Shown: positions 1-8,612 of the stretch, piece after piece
Numbering within the stretch: position 1 is the stretch's first letter
Layout of the letters: the number at the start of each line of letters is the position of its first letter
Source: Planctomycetota bacterium
Lineage (GTDB): Bacteria > Planctomycetota > Phycisphaerae > Sedimentisphaerales > Anaerobacaceae
Assembly: GCA_022566315.1 (NCBI GenBank)
Contig: JADFJC010000017.1
Coordinates: 1 to 44,825, forward strand
Reading direction: 5' to 3'
DNA length: 44,825 nucleotides
The notes under the pieces: generated by a model
What the model was told of the DNA's origin: nothing
What the model saw: only the letters and a program-made list of their open reading frames with translations
Database searches by the model: none
Translations under genes and position numbers: made by a program

Positions 1-1152
1 TTGCGAGATATGTTGTTGGGTCAACGCGCCAAAGACTATGATGTTGCTACCGATGCACAGCCAAAAGACGTAATAGGATTGTTCAGACGCACGTTGAAGG
101 TCGGGGCAAAATTCGGGGTAATCATTGTTTTGGTCGAAAACCGACAGGTAGAAGTTGCCACGTTCAGAACCGAGACCGACTACGCTGACGGCAGACACCC
201 CGGCGCAGTTAAGTTTGCCAATGCTGCTGAAGATGCCAGCCGAAGAGATTTTACCATAAACGGGATGTTTTACGACCCTCTGCAAAAAGAGGTAATCGAT
301 TATGTCGATGGCCAGGCTGACCTTAGAGCAAAGATAGTGCGGACTATCGGCAGGCCCGCCGAGCGCTTCGGCGAAGATTATCTGCGAATGCTGCGGGCGG
401 TGCGGTTTTCGACTCAATTAGGTTTTGCGATTGAGACGTTGACGTGGTCGGCGATTTGCAGCAACGCAAAAAATATTGCTAAAATAAGCGGCGAACGCAT
501 ATCAATCGAATTGGAGGGCATACTCGCTAATCCCAGCCGCTCTGCGGGGGCGTCGATGCTGTTCGATAGCGGATTGGCTGAAGCGGTCTCTCCCGGGTTG
601 TCTTGCAAACAAAGAAAAACGGCAGTTGAGGTATTAGGTCAATTGCGAAAGAAAGTTGATTTTGCATTGGCATTGGCCTGTTTTTTTGCCGGCTGCCAGA
701 CGGAATTTGCAATTGAGAAGTGTCGAGTTCTGAAACTAAGCAGAAGTCAAAACAAACATATAAAATTCTTATTGGCCAACAGAGGCAAACTGCTCGATGA
801 GCGGATGTCTTTAGCTGGTTTGAAGAAGATTCTTGCCGAGCCATATTTCCAGGACCTGTACGAGTTCCAGAGAGCGATTGAGAAGGCCAAACAGAGCCCC
901 GACCGTGAGGGAGTGGTCGCCTTAAGTAAGCTGCGCAAAAGGATAAAGGCATTAGGTGACGTTGAGCTACGGCCCGAACCGCTGCTCAACGGCCACGACT
1001 TAATCCGATTAGGTGCTGTGCCGGGACCCGGCCTGGGGCAGTTGAAAGAAGAGCTGTACATCGCCCAATTGGAGGGAAAATTACAAACACCACAACAGGC
1101 TGAGCAGTGGGCGCAAAAGTGGTTACAAAAACACAGAGTGATTGAAAAATAA
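1..1152 (+). CDS. cca: CCA tRNA nucleotidyltransferase / poly(A) polymerase family protein (5' end missing)
   Basis: The visible 383 residues begin at or just before the family's VRD(M/L)LLG segment, followed by the catalytic pair of aspartates in KDYDVATDA and by RRDFTINGM. The nucleotide-recognition part (RFGEDYLRMLRAVRFSTQLGF) and an alpha-helical tail follow. These are hallmarks of class II tRNA nucleotidyltransferases, which add CCA to tRNA 3' ends, or of related bacterial poly(A) polymerases; sequence alone does not separate the two here. The first 15-25 residues, including the glycine-rich strand before VRD, should lie left of the window, so the TTG at base 1 is not taken as the start. 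The gene ends 31 bases before the maturase gene on the same strand and may be cotranscribed by read-through. Confidence 0.85.
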   Translation: MRDMLLGQRAKDYDVATDAQPKDVIGLFRRTLKVGAKFGVIIVLVENRQVEVATFRTETDYADGRHPGAVKFANAAEDASRRDFTINGMFYDPLQKEVIDYVDGQADLRAKIVRTIGRPAERFGEDYLRMLRAVRFSTQLGFAIETLTWSAICSNAKNIAKISGERISIELEGILANPSRSAGASMLFDSGLAEAVSPGLSCKQRKTAVEVLGQLRKKVDFALALACFFAGCQTEFAIEKCRVLKLSRSQNKHIKFLLANRGKLLDERMSLAGLKKILAEPYFQDLYEFQRAIEKAKQSPDREGVVALSKLRKRIKALGDVELRPEPLLNGHDLIRLGAVPGPGLGQLKEELYIAQLEGKLQTPQQAEQWAQKWLQKHRVIEK

Positions 1153-1183
1153 TGTTTAAAACTCCTCTAACCCGATAACAGTA

Positions 1184-2347
1184 ATGCAGCCATTTACTCT
1201 TTTAATCAAGCCATCCGGTTCAGATTGCAATATTGATTGTGCTTACTGTTTCTATAAGGACCGCGCGTCGGAGTTTGGCCGGGGTAAGCAGCGAATGAGC
1301 GAAGAAGTGCTGGAGAGACTTGTCAAAGATTATATGCAATTGGGTTTTCCGGTGGTCGGTTTTGCTTGGCAGGGGGGTGAGCCAACGTTGATGGGAGTGG
1401 ATTTTTTTAGAAGGGCGGTGGAATTACAAAAAAAGTATGGCAGCAACGGCCAGGAGGTAAGCAATACCCTGCAAACCAACGGCGTTTTACTTGATGATAA
1501 CTGGTGCCGGTTTTTACACGACAATAAGTTTCTTCTCGGCATCAGTATCGACGGACCGAAAGAATTTCACGACCAGTATCGCATTGACCATTCCGGCTCA
1601 GGTACTTTTGACAGGGTGATGAAAGGCATCGAAAACTGCAAAAAACATCAGGTTGAATTTAGCGGCCTTGTTTTGTTGAATAATAAAAACGTGGAGCATC
1701 CGGATACACTGTTCAATTTCTTAATCGAAAATGAGCTGACTTATTTGCAGTTTATCCCCTGTGTTGAGACAGACTCTTCGACAGGTAAGATTGCTGATTT
1801 TTCGATTACGCCGAAGCAGTATGGTGATTTTTTGTGCAGGCTGTTTGATATCTGGTACGAGTACGGCCCGGAAAAGTTGAATATTCGTGAGTTTGACTCG
1901 TTGATAACCTACTTTGTTTTAGGCAAACACACAATTTGTACATACAGTAAGCAGTGCGCGGGTTTTGTTGTTATCGAGCACAGCGGCGATGCCTTTTGCT
2001 GTGAGTTTTTTGTCGAGTCGAAGTGGCGATTAGGCAATATTCTTGAAACTCCGTTGGAAAAACTCGCAGTTAGCAGTAAAAAGCGGACGTTTGCCCGTGA
2101 CAAGCAAAATCTTTGTAACAAGTGTCTTGTCTGTAGATACCTTGATGTCTGTCGCGGCGGATGTATGAAAGACAGAGCCCGTTTGAATGCTGAGGACAGC
2201 GTGGAAAATTATTTCTGTGAGAGTTATAAGCAGTTCTTCGATTACACAATTCCGAGGTTTATGCAAATAGCAGCCGCCATAGAAGAAGGTTCGGCTGTTA
2301 GACACACCCGTTCGGCTGATAGAATCAGACTGCGAATCCAAAAGTAA
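1184..2347 (+). CDS. Anaerobic sulfatase-maturating radical SAM enzyme (copy 1)
   Basis: 387 residues. The radical SAM cluster motif CxxxCxxC is at C15, C19 and C22 (CNIDCAYC), followed by the glycine-rich GGEPTLM near residue 65. A SPASM-type C-terminal region holds C252, C258, C272/C273, C311, C314, C317, C323, C327 and C345, arranged as in anSMEs, which bind two extra 4Fe-4S clusters. The family oxidises a cysteine (or serine) in a sulfatase active site to formylglycine in the cytoplasm. The two sulfatases just downstream both carry the cysteine-type motif, so they are the likely substrates. No Shine-Dalgarno is evident before the ATG. A near-identical-length paralogue lies at 5438-6577 and aligns without gaps over about 330 residues. 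The extra 3' tail (about residues 365-387) differs between the copies. Confidence 0.9.
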   Translation: MQPFTLLIKPSGSDCNIDCAYCFYKDRASEFGRGKQRMSEEVLERLVKDYMQLGFPVVGFAWQGGEPTLMGVDFFRRAVELQKKYGSNGQEVSNTLQTNGVLLDDNWCRFLHDNKFLLGISIDGPKEFHDQYRIDHSGSGTFDRVMKGIENCKKHQVEFSGLVLLNNKNVEHPDTLFNFLIENELTYLQFIPCVETDSSTGKIADFSITPKQYGDFLCRLFDIWYEYGPEKLNIREFDSLITYFVLGKHTICTYSKQCAGFVVIEHSGDAFCCEFFVESKWRLGNILETPLEKLAVSSKKRTFARDKQNLCNKCLVCRYLDVCRGGCMKDRARLNAEDSVENYFCESYKQFFDYTIPRFMQIAAAIEEGSAVRHTRSADRIRLRIQK

Positions 2348-2466
2348 CTGCGAAAAACCTGCCGTCATACAATGGTTGAAAAATAATGGCGTTGCAAGCC
2401 GATTTATGATACATTTTCATCTCAGGGGGAGAAGAATTATTTGAATCTAATATCGAGGAGAATCTT

Positions 2467-2523
2467 ATGCACGATAAAACCGGCATTATGCGTATGAATA
2501 GAAATGAAGAGGTTTTGAAATGA
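2467..2523 (+). CDS. Putative 18-codon leader ORF coupled to the sulfatase gene
   Basis: An ATG at 2467 is preceded by GAGGAG (2455-2460) at ideal spacing. The ORF encodes MHDKTGIMRMNRNEEVLK, and its TGA (2521-2523) overlaps the sulfatase ATG at 2520 as ATGA, the classic arrangement for translational coupling. Its ribosome binding site is at least as good as that of the sulfatase (GAAGAGG, 2506-2512). No family is recognised. It may be a leader peptide, or the ORF may be chance. What is seen is the site, the spacing and the overlap; translation is inferred. Confidence 0.4.
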   Translation: MHDKTGIMRMNRNEEVLK

Positions 2524-3959
2524 ACGAAAACATAAATCGACGTGATTTCCTAAGGGCTGTGAGCCTGGGAGCGGCATCGCAGGTTATTCATGGATGCACC
2601 AGCGCTGCAAACCAGCTTACAAGCAGTGCCGGTAACGACAAACCCAATATGGTCTTGTTTCTTGCCGATGACCAGGGTATTGATGACGTGGGCTGCTATG
2701 GCAATAATGTGATACGCACGCCCAGCATTGACCGGCTCGCCGAAGAAGGTTTGCGGTTCAAATTGGCCTTTACCGCTGCTGCTATGTGCTCTCCGAGTCG
2801 CTCAGCCCTTTATACAGGCCTGTATCCTCATCGCAACGGATGTCACCCGAACCACAGCAGTATCAAGCCGGGCATAAAAACCCTGCCGTATTATCTTAAG
2901 CCATTAGGCTATCGCCTCGGCCTTGCCGGTAAAACACATATCAAACCAAAGGAGCAATTTCCCTTTGAATATATGGGTTCAAAGCCTGCACAAATTGAGA
3001 AGTTTATTGTCTCTTCGAAGGATGAGCCATTCTGTCTTGTGGTTGCCTCGAAAGAGCCGCACAGCCCGCACAAACAAGGCGGGTATAAGCCGGAAGAGGT
3101 GCCGGTGCCGCCATATAAGATTGACACCACAGAGACGCGCAAACAGTTCGCTGATTACTACACCGATATCGACCTGCTGGATAAAGAAGTTGGAGGTGTA
3201 CTGAACTTATTGAAAAAGCATAATCTTGAAGAGAATACAATTTTTGTCTATGCCTCGGACCATGGCTATGGGATATTTGCAAAATGGTCCTGCTACGAGG
3301 CAGGTTTGCATGTTCCCTTTATCGTTCGCTGGCCGGGCAAGGTCAGACCTGGAACCGTTACCGATGCAATGGTCAGCTTCGTTGACGTGCTTCCGACCTT
3401 TGTCGAGGCCGCCGGTGGTGAACCACCGAAGGACATCGACGGTCGAAGCTTCCTGCCGGTGCTGCTCGGTCGCAAGAACAAACATCACGATTTTATCTTT
3501 GGCGCTCACACAAACCGCGGCATTATTTCCGGAAAGGCCTATCCGATTCGTTCGGTGCGAACCGGCACCCACAAATACATCCGGAACCTCAATCATCGAG
3601 GCATGTATCAATGCGTCGGCACCCACGGGCGTGACTACACCGAGATAAATAACGGCGTTTGGGGTTCATGGAAACGAAAAGCCCAAACCGATGCCTTCGC
3701 CGCCGAGCGTGTGAAGAAGCTTCAGCACCGCCCAGCCGAAGAACTCTACGACCTTAGAAAAGACCCGCACGAGCTGAATAACCTTGCTGATAATTCAGCC
3801 CGGCAGAAAATTCTCGCGTTACTTAGAAAAAAGCTCGACGCGTGGATGAAGCAGCAGGGCGATTTGGGAATGGAAGCTGAGATGGCTGTGCCTTTGCACC
3901 AGAGCCGTACCACCACACAGCGCAGAAAGTCTGAAAAAAGAAAGAAAAAACAAAAGTAG
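2520..3959 (+). CDS. Tat-exported sulfatase, sulfamidase/heparan N-sulfatase-like
   Basis: 479 residues. The N-terminus has a twin-arginine motif (NRRDFLRAV) and a hydrophobic stretch ending at Cys26 (VIHGC), so it is probably a Tat substrate and perhaps a lipoprotein. The alkaline-phosphatase-fold sulfatase core follows: metal-binding D50-D51 (LADDQG), the formylglycine motif C90-S-P-S-R, and the late metal site in YASDHGYG. The motif is cysteine type, matching the two neighbouring maturases, which act before Tat export. The downstream layout (PHSPHK, YYTDIDLLD, short C-terminal LYDLRKDPHELNNLA) resembles sulfamidase-like bacterial sulfatases; the actual substrate is unknown. The C-terminus ends in an unusual lysine/arginine-rich tail (RRKSEKRKKKQK). 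Confidence 0.9.
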   Translation: MNENINRRDFLRAVSLGAASQVIHGCTSAANQLTSSAGNDKPNMVLFLADDQGIDDVGCYGNNVIRTPSIDRLAEEGLRFKLAFTAAAMCSPSRSALYTGLYPHRNGCHPNHSSIKPGIKTLPYYLKPLGYRLGLAGKTHIKPKEQFPFEYMGSKPAQIEKFIVSSKDEPFCLVVASKEPHSPHKQGGYKPEEVPVPPYKIDTTETRKQFADYYTDIDLLDKEVGGVLNLLKKHNLEENTIFVYASDHGYGIFAKWSCYEAGLHVPFIVRWPGKVRPGTVTDAMVSFVDVLPTFVEAAGGEPPKDIDGRSFLPVLLGRKNKHHDFIFGAHTNRGIISGKAYPIRSVRTGTHKYIRNLNHRGMYQCVGTHGRDYTEINNGVWGSWKRKAQTDAFAAERVKKLQHRPAEELYDLRKDPHELNNLADNSARQKILALLRKKLDAWMKQQGDLGMEAEMAVPLHQSRTTTQRRKSEKRKKKQK

Positions 3960-4004
3960 AGCCGACATTTAGCCACTTGTCCGCTTCTAACGAGGAGAAA
4001 AAAT

Positions 4005-5438
4005 ATGAATACACCAAATTACACACGTCGGAACTTTCTAAAAGCTATGGGTTTGGGGGTGGCGACAATGGCTATGCCGAGTTGCGTCTTAGCTGCGAAA
4101 AGCAGTGCCGCCGGCGATAAGAGACCCAATGTTCTTTTCATCGCTGTGGATGATTTACGTCCGCAGCTTGGCTGCTACGGCCATAAGCAAATGCTTTCTC
4201 CCAACATAGACCGGCTGGCTTCGGACGGTGTTGTTTTTCTGCGTTCCTATTGTCAGGTCCCTGTCTGCGGTGCCTCGCGTGCAAGCCTTATGACAGGAGT
4301 ACGGCCGACAGCGAATAGATTCCTCGGCTATGATACCTGGGCGGAAAAGGACCTGCCGGGTGCGCTGAGCGTTGCGAAACACTTCAGGAACAACGGATAC
4401 CACACTATCTCCAACGGCAAGATATTCCACAACCGTACCGATTGTCTGGATGGCTGGAGTGAGGAGCCCTGGCGTCCGAAAGGCGCCTGGAGGAATTATT
4501 TGCTGGAGGAGAACATAAAGCTGGCTGAGCAAACCTCGGCCCATAAAGGACCTGCTTTCGAGAATGCTGATGTTCCTGATAATGCCTACTTTGATGGGAT
4601 GGTTGCGGATAAGGGGATTTCAGATTTGCGCCGTTTGAAAAAAATGGATAGGCCGTTTTTCCTTGCGCTCGGTTTTTTCAAGCCCCACCTACCGTTTAAT
4701 GCACCGAAGAAATATTGGGATATGTATAGGCCGGAAGAAATTGATTTAGCTGATAATCCCTTTAGGCCCAAAGGCGCTCCTGATGCGGCTTTGCACAACT
4801 GGGGCGAATTGCGAGCGTACCACGGCATTCCCAGGAAGGGGCCTCTCTCAGAGGAGATGGCCCGTACACTCATTCATGGCTATTACGCCTGCGTCAGTTA
4901 CACTGATGCTCAGATAGGCAGGGTATTAGCTGAGCTTGACCGATTGGGTATGCGGGACAATACAGTAGTAGTGCTCTGGGGCGACCACGGCTGGAACTTA
5001 GGCGAGCACGGCCTGTGGTGTAAGCACTGTAATTTTGAAACGTCTTTGCATTCGCCGTTAATCGTAAGAGCGCCGGGAATCAAAGCCGGCGCCAGAACAA
5101 ATGCCTTGACAGAATATTTGGATATTTATCCATCTCTTTGTGAGTTATGCGAGTTGCCTTTAGCCGGTCATCTCCAGGGCAAAAGTTTTGTTCCGCTTTT
5201 GAAAAATCCGAACCTTCCCTGGAAAAAGGCCGTATTTAGCAGGTACTTCAAGGGTGATTCGGTCAAGACCGACCGTTATCGCTATACGGAATGGCGTGAC
5301 AAGAAAGGTAAAGTATATGCACGAATGTTGTATGACCATTCTGTTGACTTGGTCGAGAATGTGAATATTGCCGAAAGGCCCCGGAACAAAAAACTGGTTG
5401 GAAGATTGAGCAAAATGCTTCAGGGACTCAGAAAATAA
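4005..5438 (+). CDS. Tat-exported sulfatase, iduronate-2-sulfatase-like
   Basis: 477 residues with a Tat signal (TRRNFLKAMGLG) and a possible lipobox Cys27 (AMPSC). VLFIAVDDLRPQLGCYG is typical of iduronate-2-sulfatase-type enzymes. The metal aspartates are D49-D50, and the formylglycine site is C88-G-A-S-R, the C-x-A-x-R variant expected for cysteine-type maturation. VVLWGDHGWNLGEHG supplies the second metal site, and FKPHLPF is also characteristic. GAGGAG about 10 bases upstream of the ATG is a good ribosome binding site. The TAA stop overlaps the ATG of maturase copy 2 by one base (TAATG at 5436-5440), so the two are translationally coupled. Predicted role: removal of sulfate esters from a sulfated glycan outside the cytoplasm. 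Confidence 0.92.
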   Translation: MNTPNYTRRNFLKAMGLGVATMAMPSCVLAAKSSAAGDKRPNVLFIAVDDLRPQLGCYGHKQMLSPNIDRLASDGVVFLRSYCQVPVCGASRASLMTGVRPTANRFLGYDTWAEKDLPGALSVAKHFRNNGYHTISNGKIFHNRTDCLDGWSEEPWRPKGAWRNYLLEENIKLAEQTSAHKGPAFENADVPDNAYFDGMVADKGISDLRRLKKMDRPFFLALGFFKPHLPFNAPKKYWDMYRPEEIDLADNPFRPKGAPDAALHNWGELRAYHGIPRKGPLSEEMARTLIHGYYACVSYTDAQIGRVLAELDRLGMRDNTVVVLWGDHGWNLGEHGLWCKHCNFETSLHSPLIVRAPGIKAGARTNALTEYLDIYPSLCELCELPLAGHLQGKSFVPLLKNPNLPWKKAVFSRYFKGDSVKTDRYRYTEWRDKKGKVYARMLYDHSVDLVENVNIAERPRNKKLVGRLSKMLQGLRK

Positions 5439-6577
5439 TGCAGCCATTTACTCTTTTAATCAAGCCATCCGGCTCAGATTGCAACGTTGATTGCAAATAC
5501 TGTTTTTACAAACACCGGGCACCGGAAGTTGGTCAGGGCAGACAGCGAATGAGCGATGAAGTGCTCGAAAGACTTGTTAAAGATTATATGCAATTGCGTT
5601 TTCCATTAGCGGGCTTTGCCTGGCAGGGGGGTGAGCCGACGCTGATGGGTCTTGACTTCTACAAAAAAACGGTGGAGCTTCAAAAGAAATACGGCAGTCC
5701 CGGCCAGGAGGTAGGCAATTCACTGCAAACCAACGCCATTTTACTGAATGACGAATGGTGCCGGTTCCTGCATGATAATAAGTTCCTTGTAGGCGTTAGT
5801 ATTGACGGCCCTAAAGAATTTCACGACTATTACCGCCTCGACCATTCCGGCTCAGGCACATTCGATAAGGTGATGCGGGCCATTGATAACTGCAAGGAAT
5901 ATAAGGCTGAATTTAATACTCTTACCTTGCTGAATGCTAAAAACGTGGGACATCCGGACGAGGTGTTTGATTTCTTAGTCGGACTTGGGACGAGATTTTT
6001 ACAGTTTATTCCCTGTGTGGAGCTTGAGACCTCGACGAATAAAATTACGGATTTTTCAATTACGCCGCAGCAGTATGGTGAATTCTTGTGCAGGATATTT
6101 GACCGCTGGTACGAATATGGGCCGCGAAAGCTGAGCATTCGTGATTTTGATTCGTTCCTGTCGTATTATGTTACGGGCAGGCACACAATTTGCACGTTCG
6201 ACAAACAATGCAGTCAATACATTGTTATTGAACATAACGGTAATGCTTTCTGCTGTGATTTTTTTGTCGAGCCGAGGTGGCAATTGGGTAATATTTTTGA
6301 TACGCCGATAGAAAAGCTGGCCGCCAGCACTAAAAAGCGAACCTTTGCCCGGGCCAAGCGGAATCTCTGTAATAAATGTCTTGTGTGCAGGCACCTGGCG
6401 GTCTGTCGCGGCGGCTGTATGAAAGACAGGGCACCGTTTGACAGAGATAACTTTGGCAAAGAAAGCTATTTTTGCGAGGGCTACAAGCGCTTCTTCGATT
6501 ATGCACTACCGAAGTTTACACAGATAGCTGCTGAGATTAATGCCGCCTCAGCTATCAACAACCGTCCGGTTGTCTGA
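5438..6577 (+). CDS. Anaerobic sulfatase-maturating radical SAM enzyme (copy 2)
   Basis: 379 residues, a close paralogue of the protein at 1184-2347. All cluster-binding cysteines are kept (C15, C19, C22; C252, C258, C272/C273, C311, C314, C317, C323, C327). The first 37 bases, starting at the T before the ATG, are identical between the two genes although the rest has diverged. Start and stop overlap with the upstream sulfatase points to obligatory coexpression. Having two maturases around two sulfatases suggests tandem duplication of a maturase-sulfatase unit, with possible specialisation for CxPxR versus CxAxR substrates; that division of labour is inference only. Confidence 0.9.
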   Translation: MQPFTLLIKPSGSDCNVDCKYCFYKHRAPEVGQGRQRMSDEVLERLVKDYMQLRFPLAGFAWQGGEPTLMGLDFYKKTVELQKKYGSPGQEVGNSLQTNAILLNDEWCRFLHDNKFLVGVSIDGPKEFHDYYRLDHSGSGTFDKVMRAIDNCKEYKAEFNTLTLLNAKNVGHPDEVFDFLVGLGTRFLQFIPCVELETSTNKITDFSITPQQYGEFLCRIFDRWYEYGPRKLSIRDFDSFLSYYVTGRHTICTFDKQCSQYIVIEHNGNAFCCDFFVEPRWQLGNIFDTPIEKLAASTKKRTFARAKRNLCNKCLVCRHLAVCRGGCMKDRAPFDRDNFGKESYFCEGYKRFFDYALPKFTQIAAEINAASAINNRPVV

Positions 6578-6659
6578 CGAACTTGAAATACAAGGGACAT
6601 TTGTATTGGCGGATGCCGGCAATTTTGTACGAAAGAAATAATATTTGGAGAGACAAATT

Positions 6660-7613
6660 ATGAAATCTATTAAACGCAGGACTTTTCTTGCCCGTTCGGT
6701 TGCAGCGACCGCTGCCATTGGTCTTACTTCTTTTTCATCTAATACCCAAACTTTCGCCGGAGAAGGCGTTGCAAAATCGCGACGTCCCAATCCGATAGCC
6801 GTCTCTACCTATTCGTTCTGGCGGTTCAAGAGAAACTTGAAACTGCCGATTGAGACCTGTATCGAGGAGGCCGCTCGGATGGGCTTTAACGGGGTGGAGA
6901 TACTGCACAGGCAAATGGAGGGTGAGTCCAACGATTATCTCCAGAAGCTCAAGAGATGTGCGGTTATCAACGGCATCGACCTGTGCGGCATGTCCATCCA
7001 CCAGCGTTTTCTCTCGCCCGATAAGGAACACAGACGAAAGAACATCGACCACACTCTAAAGTGCATCGAATTAGCTTATAAGCTTGGCATACCCGTTATG
7101 CGTCTCAATACCGGGACATGGGGGACAAGCAAGAGCTTTGACGATTTGATGGAGAAGCGCGGTATCGAGGCACCATTAGCCGGATACACTGATGAGGACG
7201 GTTTCAAATGGGTTATTGATAGTATTGAAAAATGCCTGCCTGCCGCTGAGAAGTCCGGCGTGATACTCGGGCTGGAAAACCACTGGGGACTGGCCCGGAC
7301 GCCGGAGGGGCTGTTGAGGATCATCGAGGCCGTTGATTCACCATGGCTCAAAGTCCTGCTCGATACCGGCAATTTCCTCGAAGACCCGTATGACAAGCTC
7401 GAACAGTGCGCTCCGCACGCTGTCTTTATGCACGCCAAGACCTACTATGGCGGCGGTCTCTGGTACGAACTCGATTTGGATTATCCACGCATCGCACGGA
7501 TTATGCGCAAACACAATTTCCGCGGCTATGTGTCACTCGAATTTGAAGGAAACGAAGACTACAGAACCGCCATACCAAAAAGTCTTGCCCTGCTGCGAAA
7601 GGCCTTTAGTTGA
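6660..7613 (+). CDS. Tat-exported sugar phosphate isomerase/epimerase-like TIM-barrel protein
   Basis: About 317 residues from the ATG at 6660, chosen because GGAG (6647-6650) lies at good spacing; a TTG at 6645 in the same frame is less likely. The N-terminus is a twin-arginine signal (KRRTFLARSVAATAAIGL). The mature part begins with IAVSTYSFW and has xylose-isomerase-like TIM-barrel motifs that supply metal ligands: ILGLENHWG, VLLDTGNF, FMHAKT and VSLEFEGNED. This family of exported proteins is abundant in planctomycetes and usually sits in carbohydrate-degradation loci. The substrate is not predictable from sequence. Position after the sulfatases suggests it handles a sugar released by desulfation, which is inference. 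Confidence 0.85.
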   Translation: MKSIKRRTFLARSVAATAAIGLTSFSSNTQTFAGEGVAKSRRPNPIAVSTYSFWRFKRNLKLPIETCIEEAARMGFNGVEILHRQMEGESNDYLQKLKRCAVINGIDLCGMSIHQRFLSPDKEHRRKNIDHTLKCIELAYKLGIPVMRLNTGTWGTSKSFDDLMEKRGIEAPLAGYTDEDGFKWVIDSIEKCLPAAEKSGVILGLENHWGLARTPEGLLRIIEAVDSPWLKVLLDTGNFLEDPYDKLEQCAPHAVFMHAKTYYGGGLWYELDLDYPRIARIMRKHNFRGYVSLEFEGNEDYRTAIPKSLALLRKAFS

Positions 7614-7718
7614 GGTGATTCATAATCGCAAGTGAGAAAGGGCTGGCACTCACACGTACCGCGAAAAAAAAACTTTTAATTCCTTAGAGCGTCGTTGCTC
7701 AGAGTCCCATTGCCCCGG

Positions 7719-8582
7719 TTATTGGGTACCTTTGTAGCGATATGCCCAGCCGGAGGCCATATAATCAATATCCAATGTCTGACCCTCGGGGGGATATTCA
7801 ATGCCGTAAGTTGTAACCCCTTCACGAATCAACTTGTCCACACGCTCTATAGTGAAGCGATCACGCCATTTGCGCACTTCCGAATGGCCGTCACAGAATC
7901 CCAAAACACTGCTGTCGCCATGATTGACCGCCATCGGTCCCCACCAGCCCCATCTGGTCGTTCCTGTATACTCGGGGGCCCCTATTACAAAATGATGGCT
8001 CGAATTCCAATTTCGCGTCTCCGCGCTTTCGACGAACACATAACGGGTCGATGGAGAAGTAATCTCACCGAACGTCTTGATCTGCAAGTTGTATCGCGAG
8101 CTGTTCGGGTTCGGAGCTCCATATAAACACATAGGAACTCCGTAAGAGACAAATACCTTGGTTTCATCATACATGCTCTTTCGGATATTGTCGGCAGGAC
8201 AATGATAGACGTCCGGTTCCTTGACGTACGGGAATAGCAGGCCTCTTTCGATCCCTCGGATCTCGTCCTCGTCTGTCACAGCGGGATTCGTTTGGGTATT
8301 GCTAAGCAGGTTCCCATTTGAGTTGCGAGGCACCCCAATCCAACCGACGTATGTCCCGTTCTGCTCTACGCCGTTGTCTTCAGAGCTCATAATACGGTCG
8401 TCATTATCTTGCATGTACATGTACCAACCCAGGGCAAGGTTCTTGGTATTGCTCAGGCAAACGGTCGCCGCAGCCTTCTTCTTGACCGCGTTCAACGCAG
8501 GCAAAATGATGGCCATAAGCAGCGCGATGATGGCGATTACCACCAGAAGCTCTATCAGGGTAAAGCCTTTTCGCTTACGCAT
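7719..8582 (-). CDS. Prepilin-like (type II pseudopilin) protein with H-X9-DG motif
   Basis: 287 residues. The N-terminus is a type IV prepilin signal: short basic leader MRKRKG, then the cleavage/methylation motif G-FTLIELLVVIAIIALLMAI, forming the single hydrophobic helix. Near the C-terminus, His-(9 residues)-Asp-Gly is present exactly (HGDSSVLGFCDG), the prepilin-processing-associated motif common in planctomycete and Lentisphaerae proteins. It is the second gene of a minus-strand pair, starting 31 bases after its paralogue. The stop lies only 105 bases from the convergent TIM-barrel gene. Function in this group is not established; presumably a component of a type II or IV pilus-like surface system or a substrate of it. 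Confidence 0.88.
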   Translation of the reverse strand: MRKRKGFTLIELLVVIAIIALLMAIILPALNAVKKKAAATVCLSNTKNLALGWYMYMQDNDDRIMSSEDNGVEQNGTYVGWIGVPRNSNGNLLSNTQTNPAVTDEDEIRGIERGLLFPYVKEPDVYHCPADNIRKSMYDETKVFVSYGVPMCLYGAPNPNSSRYNLQIKTFGEITSPSTRYVFVESAETRNWNSSHHFVIGAPEYTGTTRWGWWGPMAVNHGDSSVLGFCDGHSEVRKWRDRFTIERVDKLIREGVTTYGIEYPPEGQTLDIDYMASGWAYRYKGTQ

Positions 8583-8612
8583 AGTGTTGTGTCTTTCTTG
8601 TGCTAAGTTATT

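Noticed and set aside
7640..7718. Terminator between the TIM-barrel and pseudopilin genes
   Set aside because: A nine-base A/T run is present, but the nearest stem (GAGC/GCTC) is too short and too far away.
7695..8126. Plus-strand ORF of 143 codons opposite the pseudopilin
   Set aside because: The minus strand encodes a complete prepilin with H-X9-DG.
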